A stretch of DNA of 64,000 nt. Source: Macrotis lagotis. Taxonomy: Eukaryota; Chordata; Mammalia; Peramelemorphia; Peramelidae. Positions within the stretch are counted from its first letter, which is position 1, and every line of letters starts with the position of its first letter. Of this stretch, positions 30,626-41,668 are shown piece after piece. A program made the position numbers and the translations under genes. The notes beneath the pieces are model-generated. The model did no database searches, was not told the origin of the DNA, and worked only from the letters and a program-made list of their open reading frames with translations. Location: the NCBI RefSeq assembly GCF_037893015.1, contig NC_133660.1, forward strand, positions 284,515,578 through 284,579,577, read 5' to 3'.

Positions 30626-31974
30626 GAGCAGGATCCTGTTGATGAAGATTCTAGTCTGGTGATGCTTAACGTCCAGTTTCCATCTTCTCCACCTCCCACC
30701 TTGTTTGCATGCCACCCCCCCCCCCCCCTTACTGCCAGCGACCAGAGCTCTTCACTTTTGTACATGTGAGTCTCTGGTTTTCAATTAATGGGAGAAAATT
30801 AAATTGAATGCGTGTGAAAAGGGCCCAGACCCGTCTCTGGATGACATCATGCAGTTTCTCCCCAAACTGGTACATATGAAGTCTCCCCCTCCTACACCCC
30901 CTCCCTGAGTTGAGCCTGAAGTGACCCCGGGAATTGTTCTGGACATGCTCATTGAGGTGATGATGTGAGTATTGTCCACCCTCAGCTTCGGAGGGGGCAC
31001 CTTTAGTGAAGAGAGCCTCCTCAGAGTGGTGTGGGAACTTTCTCCGTCACCCTTCCTATCTAGTGGAGAAACTGAGGCCCTTTAAAATGGGCCAAGGCAT
31101 TTATTAAGTGCCCTCCTCTGGGCCGGGACTGTGCTTTTCATTGGGGATCCAGAGACACCAGTAACCTGCGTTCTCACTTCCCTTCCCTCAAGAAAGTTCC
31201 TGTGTCCCAATAGAATTGTCTGCAGTGTGATGAGAGGTAGCGTGAGATTCCCAGGTGAGGAAATGGCCTCCACCTGGCAGGTTGGGGAAGGGGAAGGGAA
31301 GATGCATTCACGCAGCACCTACTGTGGGCCTTCACCTAGCCCTGCAAAGAGGGATTAAGAGAGTTGCCCACAGTTGCCTCGCCACACCTCAGTTTCCTCA
31401 TCTGCAAAATTGGGAACAGGATCTCATGTGGTCCTTTAATGGGCTGGTATCCATCAAGTGCCTTGTGAGTCTTCCTGCCGTGGCTGTGGCTGCTGTTATT
31501 GAGTCTAAGCAGCCCCTGGGGTGAGATGGGCGGCATCTTTTGTCTCTGGCTTGGCAAAGGATGTGAAGGATGTAGATTTGGGAAACATCTCCTCCCTTTC
31601 TGGACAGGCAGGGGTGACATCAGCCTTCCCCTCCCTGAGAGTGTAATTCAAGATGAAATTCAGCCTTGTTTGCCCGTTCCGGGCAGGCTGGGTGAGGCCA
31701 GGCTTGTCTGGCATTTCTGGCTTTCTGAAAGGAAGGGGGTGCCCATGGGACCGGGGTAGGCAGGGGAGGCTGAGGAAAGGATGATGGGCTGCCTGTAACT
31801 GAACTGGTCCTGAGAGGATGCTGGGGGGCTCAGGTTTCACCCTGGCTGGGATCAACTCTTGCCTTCCACAGCAGCCCACCCTACAGGTCTCCAGTGCCCC
31901 CTTCCTCCATTTTCTCTTCCTTCCCTCCCTTCCAGTGGGGAAGGAGTTTCAGAAATTCACCTCAGGACCTCATT

Positions 31975-32305
31975 TATCCATCCGTCTATCCACTGATCTA
32001 CCATAGTGTATCTGTCTATCTTTCTCTATCTCCTCTTTGTCTTCTTCATCTATCCATCCATCCATTCTTCTGTCTCTCTCTCTCCTCCTTTCTGTCAGTT
32101 TATCTATCCATCTATTCATCCATTTATCTATCCCTCTCTATTTCTCCCTTTCTTCCCCCTCCCTTTCCCTCCTCTGTCTTTCAGTCTAATATATCCATCT
32201 ATCCCTCTCTGCCAATCTGTCTATCCATCCATTTCCCCTCTATCTCTCTGTCCATCCGTCCATCCATCCATTCATCCATCCATCCACCCATCCCTCTCTG
32301 TCTGG
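31975..32305 (+). repeat. (ATCC/TCTATCC)n simple-repeat block
   Basis: About 330 bp of degenerate tetranucleotide repeat (ATCCATCC, TCTATCTATC). The long Ser/Ile/Pro-rich frames across it are artefacts. Confidence 0.9.
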
Positions 32306-32454
32306 CAGCTTCTTTCTCTTCAGCAGCCACCGGTGGCAGCTGCTGTTTGCCATCATGGGCCAAACTTTGCCAGTGCTGACCGTGCTTTGGCAGCCTTGAT
32401 TAATTACCAGGGAGAAAGGATGCAGCTGTTGGGAGGTTGAAGGGCATTGTGGGG

Positions 32455-32624
32455 CAGAGGCTAGAGTCCTGGATGGGGAGCCTGGGAGACCTGGGTCTGA
32501 ATCTCACCTCAGCCACTTAGTCCCTGTGCAGCTGACCACCACCCTTCATGACTTCAGTATCTTTGCCAAGAAAAACCCCAAATGGGGTCACAGAGTTGGA
32601 CATGACTGAGATGATTGAACATGA
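32455..32624 (+). mobile_element. MAR1-type SINE, first of a tandem pair
   Basis: GGAGACCTGGGTCTGAATC, then TATCTTTGCCAAGAAAAACC, CAAATGGGGTCACAGAGTTG and GACATGACTGAGATGATTG. Its middle is shortened. Confidence 0.8.
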
Positions 32625-32824
32625 GTTCAAATCTGACCTTAGACTAGTGTGTAATCTTGGGAAGGTCATTTCATTCTGTTTGCCTCACTTTCCTCATCTG
32701 TCAAAAGAGCTGGAGAAGGAAATGGTGAGCCTCTCCAGGAGTGGCTTTGCCAAATAATCCCCAATGGGGTCATGGAAAATCAGATGTGACTGAAGAGCCA
32801 CAGTGGAGGCTTGACTGAACAGCA
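32625..32824 (+). mobile_element. MAR1-type SINE, second of a tandem pair
   Basis: GAGTTCAAATCTGACCTTAG, CACTTTCCTCATCTGTCAAA, GAGCTGGAGAAGGAAATGG, AATGGGGTCATGGAAAATC and GGCTTGACTGAACAGCAAG. It starts directly where the previous copy ends and lacks its own 5' end. Confidence 0.82.
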
Positions 32825-33126
32825 AGCATCCATCCATTCATCTATCCATCTGTTAGTGAGCATTTATGAAAGCCTTGCTGTATGCCGACCCTGGGCAGAG
32901 TACTGGGGGATCCAGAGAAAGGCAAAAATCAATCTCTGCCTTCAAGGATCTCTCAGTTCAATGAAGGAGACAGCCTGCTTGCCACCCTTAGGGACATGTA
33001 GAGAGCTGGCCAGTGCCCTCCAAGCCTGGGGGGCAGTTTTCACTCTGTCAGAGATGACTTTCAGAGTTTCAAACTGCCCTGAAACTTGGAGGATGCTCTT
33101 TATGCAGGGTAATGTATGTTCTTGTT

Positions 33127-33296
33127 CTTTTTTTAAAATTTTTTAAAATTTTTTAGATTTTTGCAAGGCAATGGGATTAGGTGACTTACCTAAGGCCACA
33201 CAGCTAGGTAACCGTTAAGTGTCTGGGGCTGGATTTGAACTCAGCTACTACTGACTCCAGGGCAGGTGCTCTATCCACTGTGCCACCTAGCTGCCA
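33127..33296 (-). mobile_element. Marsupial tRNA-like SINE
   Basis: TTTGCAAGGCAATGGGATTA, CACACAGCTAGGTAACCG, GGATTTGAACTCAGC and GTGCCACCTAGCTGCC in minus orientation. Confidence 0.92.
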
Positions 33297-33426
33297 TCTT
33301 TTTTTAAAAATAATTTTATTATTTTTAATAATTTTTAGAGGTTTACAATCATTTTCTGTTTGTTCTGACTTTGCAATCATCATTTCTATGATTATGTGAT
33401 ACTCTAACCCTTAAGTCCTATACATC

Positions 33427-33575
33427 TTTTTTTTTTTTTTGCAAGGCAGTGGGGTTAAGTGGCTTGCCCAAGGCCACACAGCTAGGTCATTATGAAGTGT
33501 CTGAGGCCAGATTTGAACTCACGTCCTCCTGACTCCAGGGCCACTGCTCTAGCCACTGCACCACCTAGTTGTCCC
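33427..33575 (-). mobile_element. Marsupial tRNA-like SINE
   Basis: T14 run, GCAAGGCAGTGGGGTTAAGT, CACACAGCTAGGTCATTATG, GATTTGAACTCACG and GCACCACCTAGTTGTCCC. It is the second of three minus-strand SINE-type elements in 770 bp. Confidence 0.92.
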
Positions 33576-33890
33576 TTGTTTTTGTTCTTGAAGAAGATCC
33601 TGAGGTCAGGGAGGTGAGACCATGACAAGCTCATGAATTGGATTTGAGTGAGGGGGCGCTGTGCTCAGTCATTAGCCTCACTTTCTCCTCCAGAACCACC
33701 TAGGTCCGGTGGTCAGATCTGAATCAGAACCACTAGAGATGATCCTGGATGTGAGGCAGTCAGGGTGAAGTGACTTGTCCAAGGTCACCCAGCTGGTCAA
33801 TGTCAAGTGTCTGAGGCCAGATTGGAACTCAGGTCCTCCTGACTCCAGGGCTGGTCCTCTACCTACTGTGCCACCTAGCTGGTACCAAAA
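33576..33890 (-). mobile_element. Longer composite marsupial SINE
   Basis: Begins TTGTTCTTGAAGAAGATCC (the reverse of a GAACAA-type tail), continues with a 170-bp middle section, then TGACTTGTCCAAGGTCACCC, TTGGAACTCAGGTCC and GTGCCACCTAGCTGG, the reverse of a tRNA-like head. It abuts the previous SINE. Confidence 0.7.
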
Positions 33891-34224
33891 TCCTTCTGTG
33901 CAGGCTGAGTTGGTGCTGATCAGTTGAGGGGAGGCTCAGGCAGCAGGGGGTTGGTGAAAGGCCTCTTGAGGAAACTGAGGCTCAGAGGAGGCCAGGGATG
34001 GAGTTGGTGGGGAGAGTTCCTGGAAGGGGGAGGGCCTGGTGGATGAGTCTGTGGGCAGGCTTCCAGTCACTAAGCAGTTATTGAACACTTACTGTGTAAG
34101 CGCTGGGGCAGCAGAGACCAAGTGAGGCAGTCTCCCCTTCTTCCCCTTCCTCCTCTTCTCTTTCTCCCCTCCCCTTCTTTTTTCATCTTTTTCCTTCACC
34201 TCCTCTTCCTCTTCATAGAATTAT

Positions 34225-34375
34225 GTACAGATTTAGAAAGGCCCTTAGAGAACATCCAGTCCAACCCTTTCATTTTACAAAATGAGAAACTGAGCCTGAA
34301 GGAGAGGAATGACTAGCCTGAGGTCACCCAGCTGGTAAGGATTCCTGGTGGATTCGAATCCAGACCTTTCCCTCC
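34225..34375 (-). repeat. MIR-type SINE relic
   Basis: AGAACATCCAGTCCAACCC, TTTACAAAATGAGAAACTGA, TGAGGTCACCCAGCTGG and GGATTCGAATCCAGACC. Confidence 0.7.
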
Positions 34376-35941
34376 TTCTTCCTTCCCTCCTCCCTCTCCC
34401 CCCCCCCCCACTCCTAAGAGGCCTTTGCTACTTCTCCAACAGAAGGTCTTCTGAGTCAAAGCATGGTCCAGATGGTTCCCTCTTTCCTGTTGCACCATCT
34501 TTTCCCCATGAAAGGGTCCCCCCCCCCCGGGGGACTCAAGCCCTCCTCTCAGCGGCAGGCTGGGAAGGGGGCCCAAGGTAGGCCAGGAGCTGCAGCAGGG
34601 AGCAGTCACATCCTGGGAGGGGGAATAAGGCGTCCCAGGGATCAGGGGTAGGTGGGAAGGGACTCAGATTGTTATTGTAGCTGCATCTTCTTCAAAGTCA
34701 GCTGCTCCACTGCTAATTAATCCTCTTGACACCCCCTGAGCCGGAGCCAGGCATCATTATCCTGGTAATAAGGAGGGAGGGTGTATTCTCTAGGGGGGAG
34801 GGAGGAGCGTCTGGGGCCCAGCACTCTTGGGGTCTGGGCCTAACTTTGGGAAGGGAGCCTGGGCTCTCTCTGGGTTCTCTCAGGAGTCCCTGAACCAGGG
34901 CTCTTGGGGGGCAGTGCTCATCTCAGCTTTGGTGCTCTCTCACTAGAGTGGGGGGCAGGCCTGAATGGGGAGCCTCCCGGGGTGACAGCCTTCTCTGGGC
35001 TCGTGTCCCTTCTCATGTTCTCTTACTTACTGTTCCTCTGCTCTCTGATCATAGGTGAGGGGCCCCAGAGACTGCAGACCCAGCAGTCCCTCTGCCCAGG
35101 TCACAAAGGGAGCAAGGGGTAGGGACAGGTCCTGGCTCCCAGTCCAGCTTCTTCTCCACCATCCCGCACAGTCTTGGGGTGCCCAGGGCTGTGGGATCCC
35201 CAAACAGGTATCATCAGTCAACCAGTAACCATTTCTGAGTAAGCTTTTTACAAATATGATTTCATTTGAACCTCATCACCACCTGGGGAGGGATTGGTGC
35301 CCATAAATCCCATTTTACAGATGAGGAAACTAAGGCTGAGGGAGGTTCAGAGTCCTGTGGCAGCATTTGAACCCAGGTCTCCCTGACCCCATCTGCCAGT
35401 TGATTGTCCACATAAAGCGGTTGGCGGATTGACCAGTATTGATGAAGTTGGGGCAGTGCCTGCCTTCAAGGAGGCCGGACACAGTCTGGACACAATATGT
35501 TCCCAGTTGTCCTGGGCGGGGGGGGCAGGAAGAGCAGGGTGAATCTGGAAAAGGCGTCTCCCAGCAAGAAGGGGGCTTCTGAGCTGAGCCTTGAAGGACC
35601 TGGGAATGCTCAGAGTAGGAGGGGAAGAGGGATGCCCATGCAGAGGCTTGGCATGGAGGCACTGAGAGAAGGCCCGTTTGGCTGTATCCCATAACAGAGC
35701 ATAGTCCTGCCTTCAGAGGGCTTCCATTCTGTTGGGAGAATACAAAGTATGGCTTTTGTTTTTCTGTGATCAACTGCTGCTTCCCTCCTCTCCCTTGAAA
35801 GCCATTCATCCATTTGAACAAAGAATAAATGGAAAGGAATAAGAAACAGGTCAGCAAAACTAACCAGGTCCACTTTGTATGCTTTGTTATGCACCTGTGG
35901 TCCCCCACCTCTGAAAGGATGGAGGAAAGGTAACCTTTCTT

Positions 35942-36093
35942 TTTCTTTTTTTTTTACAAGTCAATGGGGTTAAATGACTTACCCAAGGCCACACAGCTAG
36001 GTAATTATTAAGTGTCTGAGGTTGGATTTGAACTCAGGTACTCTTGACTCCAGGGCCAGTGCTCTATCTACTGCGCCACCTAGCTGCCCCGAG
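35942..36093 (-). mobile_element. Marsupial tRNA-like SINE with 14-bp target duplication
   Basis: T-rich tail, TTACAAGTCAATGGGGTTAA, CACACAGCTAGGTAATTATT, GGATTTGAACTCAGG and GCGCCACCTAGCTGCCCC. Exact duplication AGGTAACCTTTCTT at 35928-35941 and 36094-36107. Confidence 0.95.
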
Positions 36094-37119
36094 AGGTAAC
36101 CTTTCTTAGTCCTCCTTTGGGGCTGAGTTTAGTCCTGATCATCTTACAGCATTCAGGTAAAAAGAAAAACTTCCGCTCTTATTTTATTTTATTGTTCTTT
36201 GTCGTTAATAAGCATTTATTCTCTCTTTCTCTCCCTCCTGCCTCTTCCCTGCCTCTGGAAAAAGGAGACAACGACACTCTTGTTCCAAACCTGCTCGGTC
36301 CTTTTTGGTGTTCAGCTTCTTACTCTGGCAGCTGGGGCTCAGGTGGTCCTCTGACATCACGGCAGCCCTTTCACCGGCCATTGTGGGTTGGTGCTAGTTG
36401 TGGGGTCTCACTTTCTGGTTCTGCATCAGTTCATGGAAGTCTTCCTCCCTTTTCTGCAGTCATCCTTGGGGTACAGGCTTCCCCAGATGTCTACAGCTAA
36501 TGGGACTGGACCTGAGTCAAGAGCTAGTCTGGGGTGGGGGTAATTGAGTTATGCTTTGGAGGAGAGACTGAGGTAGGGGACACCTTGAGGTGGTGGGACA
36601 CTGAAGGGTGGAGGGCTGAGTTCAGGCTCCAGCTGGTGGGCTGGCTTGCCCAAGGATAGAGAAGGGGGCCAAAGTCTGAAAAGCTGGGCTAGAGCCTCAT
36701 GGCAGGGGGCTTTGACCAGCCCCCATTGTCCATAGGGAGCTACTGCGCCATGTTCCCGAGCTACATTGGAAAGATTATTTTGTCAGGGGTTGAAGGCTGG
36801 AGCAGAGAGGAGGGCATCCTGTAGGAAGCCACTTTAGTGGTTCAGGTGAGAAGTAACCTTTGGGCTGGGGTCTGTGGGAGCAGGGGGGGAGGCATTGAGG
36901 AGCTAGAATCCCGGGGCGGGGGGCTCATAGCCCAGAGCTGCTCCCAGTGGGGAAGGGATGATTGTCTTGTCTGGACTCTGTTTCCATAGCAGGACACGCT
37001 TCTGGTGGTCTGCTCTGATACCCAGGGCAATGGGCCTGGAGCTGGGAAGATCTGAATTCGAATGTGGCCTCAAATAGTTACTGGCTGATGCTCTCTAGAT
37101 CTAGGTATTATCATTCAGT

Positions 37120-37195
37120 CATTCATTTGTTCATGCATACATTCCTGCATGTATGCATTCCTTCATTCATTCCTTCCTTCATTTCTTCCTACCCA
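37120..37195 (+). repeat. (CATT)n simple repeat
   Basis: Degenerate ATTCATTCATTCCTTC units. Confidence 0.8.
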
Positions 37196-38349
37196 ACTGC
37201 TTCGCCAAGCTTCCTGTCCACCCCAGGCGGGCACGACTCTGACCTCTACTTGAAACTTTGCCGGGAGAGTCTCTGGCTCTGGGTAATCATGCGTCACTTC
37301 TCTCTTTTCTTCCCGTCCCCTCCAGGCTGTGATAACAGGGGTTCCTGTTTGCAGTGGTGGTGAAGAGGCCGGGAGGCCTTGACTGCCTCTGGCCCCCGCA
37401 GGGGCCCGCCCAGCATCAGATGGCAATCCCCCGTCGGATGCAGGCTTGCCGATTCTTGAAAGGGGCTTTGTTGGCTGCCCCCCCAGTGACCCCTATTCAT
37501 CAGGAGCAGGGCTTGTCTGGATGCTGCGGCCCCCCTGCTGTTGCCAAGGAGCCCCTCCAGGGTTTCCCAAGCTCATCTCCGTGAGGAGTGACCTCTGCTG
37601 AGACCTCAGTTGTAAAGGCCAGAGAAGGGCTGGCGGGGGGGCTATTTGGGCTGATCCGATTCCTGCCCTCCTCCTGGGGAGGCTGCTGTTGGGGGGGGCA
37701 GGGGGAGGAAGGAGCCCCTGACTTTTCTAGACATGTGGAAGCCACTCCTTTTTGTGATCATTGTATGGAAGAGGGGTTCATGTTCCACAGGCCACCCTCC
37801 CTCTCCTAACTATATAATAGGCCTGGGTGAGGGACCATTCTGGGAGCTGGGGGGCCTGGGGAGGGGGTTTAGCTGGAGCCTCCCCTACCCCTGCCCCCAG
37901 CCCTGGCCCTCGTCTCTATAGGACTGAACATTGCCACATGGTGGCCCTATGTGTGTGTGATGCTCCCAGCTGGTGGGCCCAAGCCGCCATGGCCTCAAAG
38001 CAGACCTCTGGTCATCTTTTCTGCCTGATGCTACGCTCTTTATGACCAGAGCTGTTTGTGCGATGAAACATGGAGCATAGTGAATGGGAGATAAAGAGGT
38101 GGCAGATTTCTAGCCTAAGTCAGTCCCTGGTGTTGGGGGGGGGTGCAGGAAACACCTGGATCCCCCCAATATCATCATTTTAATAGGACCCCTACTGAGT
38201 CCAAGAGTCCTTGAGTGAGAGTATAGGCAGTGCACGACGAGAGTGACTAGAGTTTTGTCCCAGGCTGCTGACAGTGGATGCACTCTTTCAGAAAGGCAGA
38301 AGAAGTAGGGCTTACTTAGATTGCACTCCCTTTTCTAGAACTCTTTCCT

Positions 38350-38450
38350 GATCTTCCTTCTCTCCTTCCCCCTCCCTCCTTTCCTTTTTTCCTTCTTCCC
38401 TCCCTTCCTTCCCCCTCCCACCCTCCTGTCCTTCCTTCCTTCCTTTTTCC
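38350..38450 (+). repeat. Polypyrimidine (CCTT)n tract
   Basis: About 100 bp of C/T only, with CCTTCCTTCCTT units. Confidence 0.85.
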
Positions 38451-39184
38451 ATACACCACATGTGGAATGCTTTTATTTGTTTCATTCCTTGGAATTAGAA
38501 TAAAGGCTCTTTTCCCTTGCTTTGTTACTCAGCAGACTAACTTGCTGTAGCATCAGAGAGGGGCTGTTAAGAGTCCAGAGCCACCGAATCCCCCCAGTCC
38601 TTGTGGGACCAGCATTTTGGTGTTGGGGGGAGAGGTGGGCTTTTCCCTCTGAAGTATCTTTGGGGCTCAGGACTGGTCTGCCTCTGCCTGCTTTTGTCGT
38701 TGGGCAAAAGACTGACCAAGGCCAGGAGAACTTTCCTAAGGCTGGCTGGGTCGTCTGCCAGAGGAAAGGGACAGGGATCCAGTCCCAGAAGCTTCTCCCG
38801 GATCCACTGTTCAGTCTGGGGAGAAAACTGAGGAAGCAAGGTGTCTTCTGGGGAAGAGGTTGAGGTCCGTGTCTCCGGGTGTCCTCAGAAGCTCAGCCAC
38901 CTTGGGCCACACAAGCTGCAGGGTCTGGGGCTGCCAGAGGATTCAGGTTGGCTTTTCTTCCACTGCCATGACAGAGATTCATCACAGAGACTCCGCCACA
39001 GTCACAGTCCTGCCTGCCAGTCTGAGAGAAGCCTTAGAGGACCTGGGGAAGGAGCTGGACTTCAAGGGTCCCACCTGCAGGCAGGGTGGGGAGGGCAGGG
39101 CTCCAAAGGCCCAAGAACAATAGACCACGGTGGGCCAGGCCCAGCCTAGGCCATTACTTTTGGACTCCTATATGTCCACTTGTC

Positions 39185-39290
39185 ACCCTTGGTAGAATGT
39201 AAGATCTTTGAGGCCAGCGACCACTTTTTTTGCTCTTTGTATCTGCCAAGTACACAGTAGGAGCTTAATAAAAGCTTGCTGGTTGTTGAT
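39185..39290 (+). repeat. L2-type LINE 3' end relic
   Basis: TAGAATGTAAGATCTTTGAG, then GTACACAGTAGGAGCTTAAT and AAAAGCTTGCTGGTTGTTG. Confidence 0.65.
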
Positions 39291-39304
39291 GGATTCATTG
39301 ACTT

Positions 39305-39460
39305 GGCTTCCAGAAGTCTTGGGTTCACATCCGTCCTCGTGTATGTTCTGGTGGTGTGTCCTTGGGCAAGTGACCTAATAACTTCTCTGAGCTTCAGAAA
39401 GGGCCCTCCTTGGTAAAATGGAGATAGAAGCAGCAGCACCTTCCAGCTGTTGGCAGAATT
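39305..39460 (+). repeat. MIR-type SINE relic
   Basis: GTCTTGGGTTCACATCCG, TTGGGCAAGTGACCTAATAA and GTAAAATGGAGATAGAAGC. Confidence 0.65.
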
Positions 39461-39638
39461 CAGTGAGCTCACCCTGGAGTGCAGGGTAGTCTCACCTTCT
39501 GTCATTTAGAAGCTTCCCATTGTTCCTAATATAGATCTTGGGCTAGAAGGACCCTCAGAGGGCCATATAGTTCTGTGCCCTCATTGGAAAGAAGATTAAG
39601 AGGTCTCCAGCATATTTTTTAAAAATCAGCCTTTCATA

Positions 39639-39783
39639 GGGCAGCTAGATGGCACAGTGGATAGAGCATCAGCCCTGGAGTCAGGAGTACCTGAGTTCAA
39701 ATCCAGCCTCAGACAATTACCTAGCTGTGTGACCTTGGGCAAGCTACTTAACCCCACTGCCTTGCAAAAATCCTGAAAAAAAA
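39639..39783 (+). mobile_element. Marsupial tRNA-like SINE
   Basis: GGGCAGCTAGATGGCACAGT, GAGTTCAAATCCAGCCTCAG, CCTAGCTGTGTGACCTTGGG and CCTTGCAAAAATCC with A-tail. About ten bases are missing after CAGACA (a TTAATA deletion). Confidence 0.93.
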
Positions 39784-41513
39784 TCACTCAGGTTCTGGGG
39801 GTCCTGGACCCAGCCCTGGTGGGGGGGAGCCCTCCCCCTCAGGAGGTGTTCATTCTCCAGGCTGGGTTGATCTGTTGGGCATCTGGGATCTAGGGCAGCA
39901 GGGCTGGGCCTGGAAGCTGCTTTGCCTTTCTGTCTCGTGACCTTGCCAGCTTTGGGGAAGGCCAGTGTTGTCCCCCTAAGGTCTCCCGTCCAGGGAGAAG
40001 CTGCTGATCCTCAGTATTCTCAGCCTCCACTGAGGCTGCTCTGGAAACCTTGTACTTCCTCCTCTTAATGTAGTTAAGTGTTATTAAAATTAAAATATTT
40101 ATTCTCTTCCCCAACTCTGACCCCCTCCTTTTACAGAAGAAGAAACTGAGGCAAACAGTGGTGAAATGACTGGCCCAGGCCCCCCAACCCCTCCCAGAAG
40201 TGGTCCAGACCTCTCCCCTGGCCCCGCTTCTCCAGTGTTTCTTCTCTCCCCTCCCTCCCAGGAGCGGGAGGTGATTTAGCTCCCTCGGAGCTGCCTTTGA
40301 TCTGAGTTAGAGAGAGGAGGGAGCGTGGGCATATTTCAAAGGGTTGCCGAGCTGGTGAAGCTCCGGAGTCCTTGAATCATCTGCCCAGCCCGGCCCACCG
40401 GGCATCTCCTAGCTCTCTTCACTGCTCTTTGAGAAGCAGCCTGGAATGGAGGCCAGTGCCCCAGAGGGGGCAACACCCCAAGGGACTCAGCCCTCCCAGA
40501 GTCTCACTTAGTGTGGGCCCCCACCGCAGCCACTTTCTCCACCCTTTCTGCCTTATCTTCTTGGAGCACCCATTGCTCCCAGGCTTCTCCTCACTGGCTC
40601 TTGTTGTCTTGGGCCCCTGAATTTCTCATCCTGCCCTCTCACTCACTGGGTAACATCCTTCCCAATCTGTGGTCCCCAGAAACAAACTGACTTGCCCTGT
40701 AGAAGTTTCCTGCTTTCATTATTCTGGCCAACTAGGCCTTAAACTCTGTTTTTCTGTCTTGCTGTGGATTGGAGTCCTCTGTCACTCTCCAAATTTGATG
40801 CCCATGGGCAGAGTCCCTGTTTCCCCACCCTTGTTGTGGCCATGAATCCTCTTGTCTACAAGGGAACATAGGCACCTCCTAGGTTGCCCTCTCATTTCAG
40901 AGAACAGGGAACCCAGATAAAAAAATTCTAGCCTTTAGGGGGCACATGGCCTCCAGCCACTGAGACCAACCCCTCAGTTGTGGTCCAGAGAGGTTAATGG
41001 GGTCGTAGCTTCAGAGCCCCAGAGACCTGTCCTGAGCCATGCCCTGATTTTACAGATGAGTTGTCTGAGACCTCTGAAGCTAACAGACTTGGGTTGTGTC
41101 AGAACCTGATTTCGAACCCAGATCTGCTTTGTATTGGTAGTTCACTATCCACCATTAGATCTGCTCCCACATGAATTGTTCCTAGTAACAGCAACTTGCC
41201 TTTGAATAGAATTTTAAAGGTTTCCAAGGCTCTTTCCCTGTCGTTATTTGTTCCTTACACCAATCCTAGGAGTTAGGTGCTCTTACTGCTCTCATTTCCC
41301 TTATGAAGAAACTGAGTCTGATAGAGACTGATTGACTGGTCCAAACCCCTCCCTCTATCAGTGGGATGCTGGTGGTTTGGGAGGATGCCTGGAGCTTCCT
41401 GCAGACCACCCAGCATGGGGAGAGATCTGGCCCCTGATAAGACCCTAGGTCTTGTCAGCCCAGTCAGTGAGAGAATAGACACCAAGGGCATTGCAAACCA
41501 GAGACATCAGCAG

Positions 41514-41540
41514 TCATCATCATCATCATCATCATCATTC
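41514..41540 (+). repeat. (ATC)n microsatellite
   Basis: Eight or more uninterrupted TCA/ATC units. Confidence 0.92.
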
Positions 41541-41616
41541 TTGTTATTCTCTTGGGGGTCTTATTCTAGAATCATATATTGCGTTCTTGATTTCCAGTTA
41601 GGGTAAGCTGAATTAA

Positions 41617-41668
41617 TGTGTGTGTCTCTGTGTGTATGTGGATATGTGTTTTGTGTGTGTGTGTGTAA
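41617..41668 (+). repeat. (GT)n microsatellite, interrupted
   Basis: TGTGTGTCTCTGTGTGTATG followed by a clean GT run. Confidence 0.88.

Noticed and set aside
31894..32440. Ser/Ile/Pro-rich frames of about 150 codons
   Set aside because: They translate an ATCC tetranucleotide repeat.
33650..33665. Possible CTCF site (GAGGGGGCGCTGTG)
   Set aside because: The left half of the motif is missing and it lies within a composite SINE.
35330..35908. Minus-strand frame of 192 codons with a hydrophobic start
   Set aside because: It spans old repeat-derived sequence (phrases such as CCTTCAAGGAGGCCGGACAC), resembles no known protein and has no splice support.
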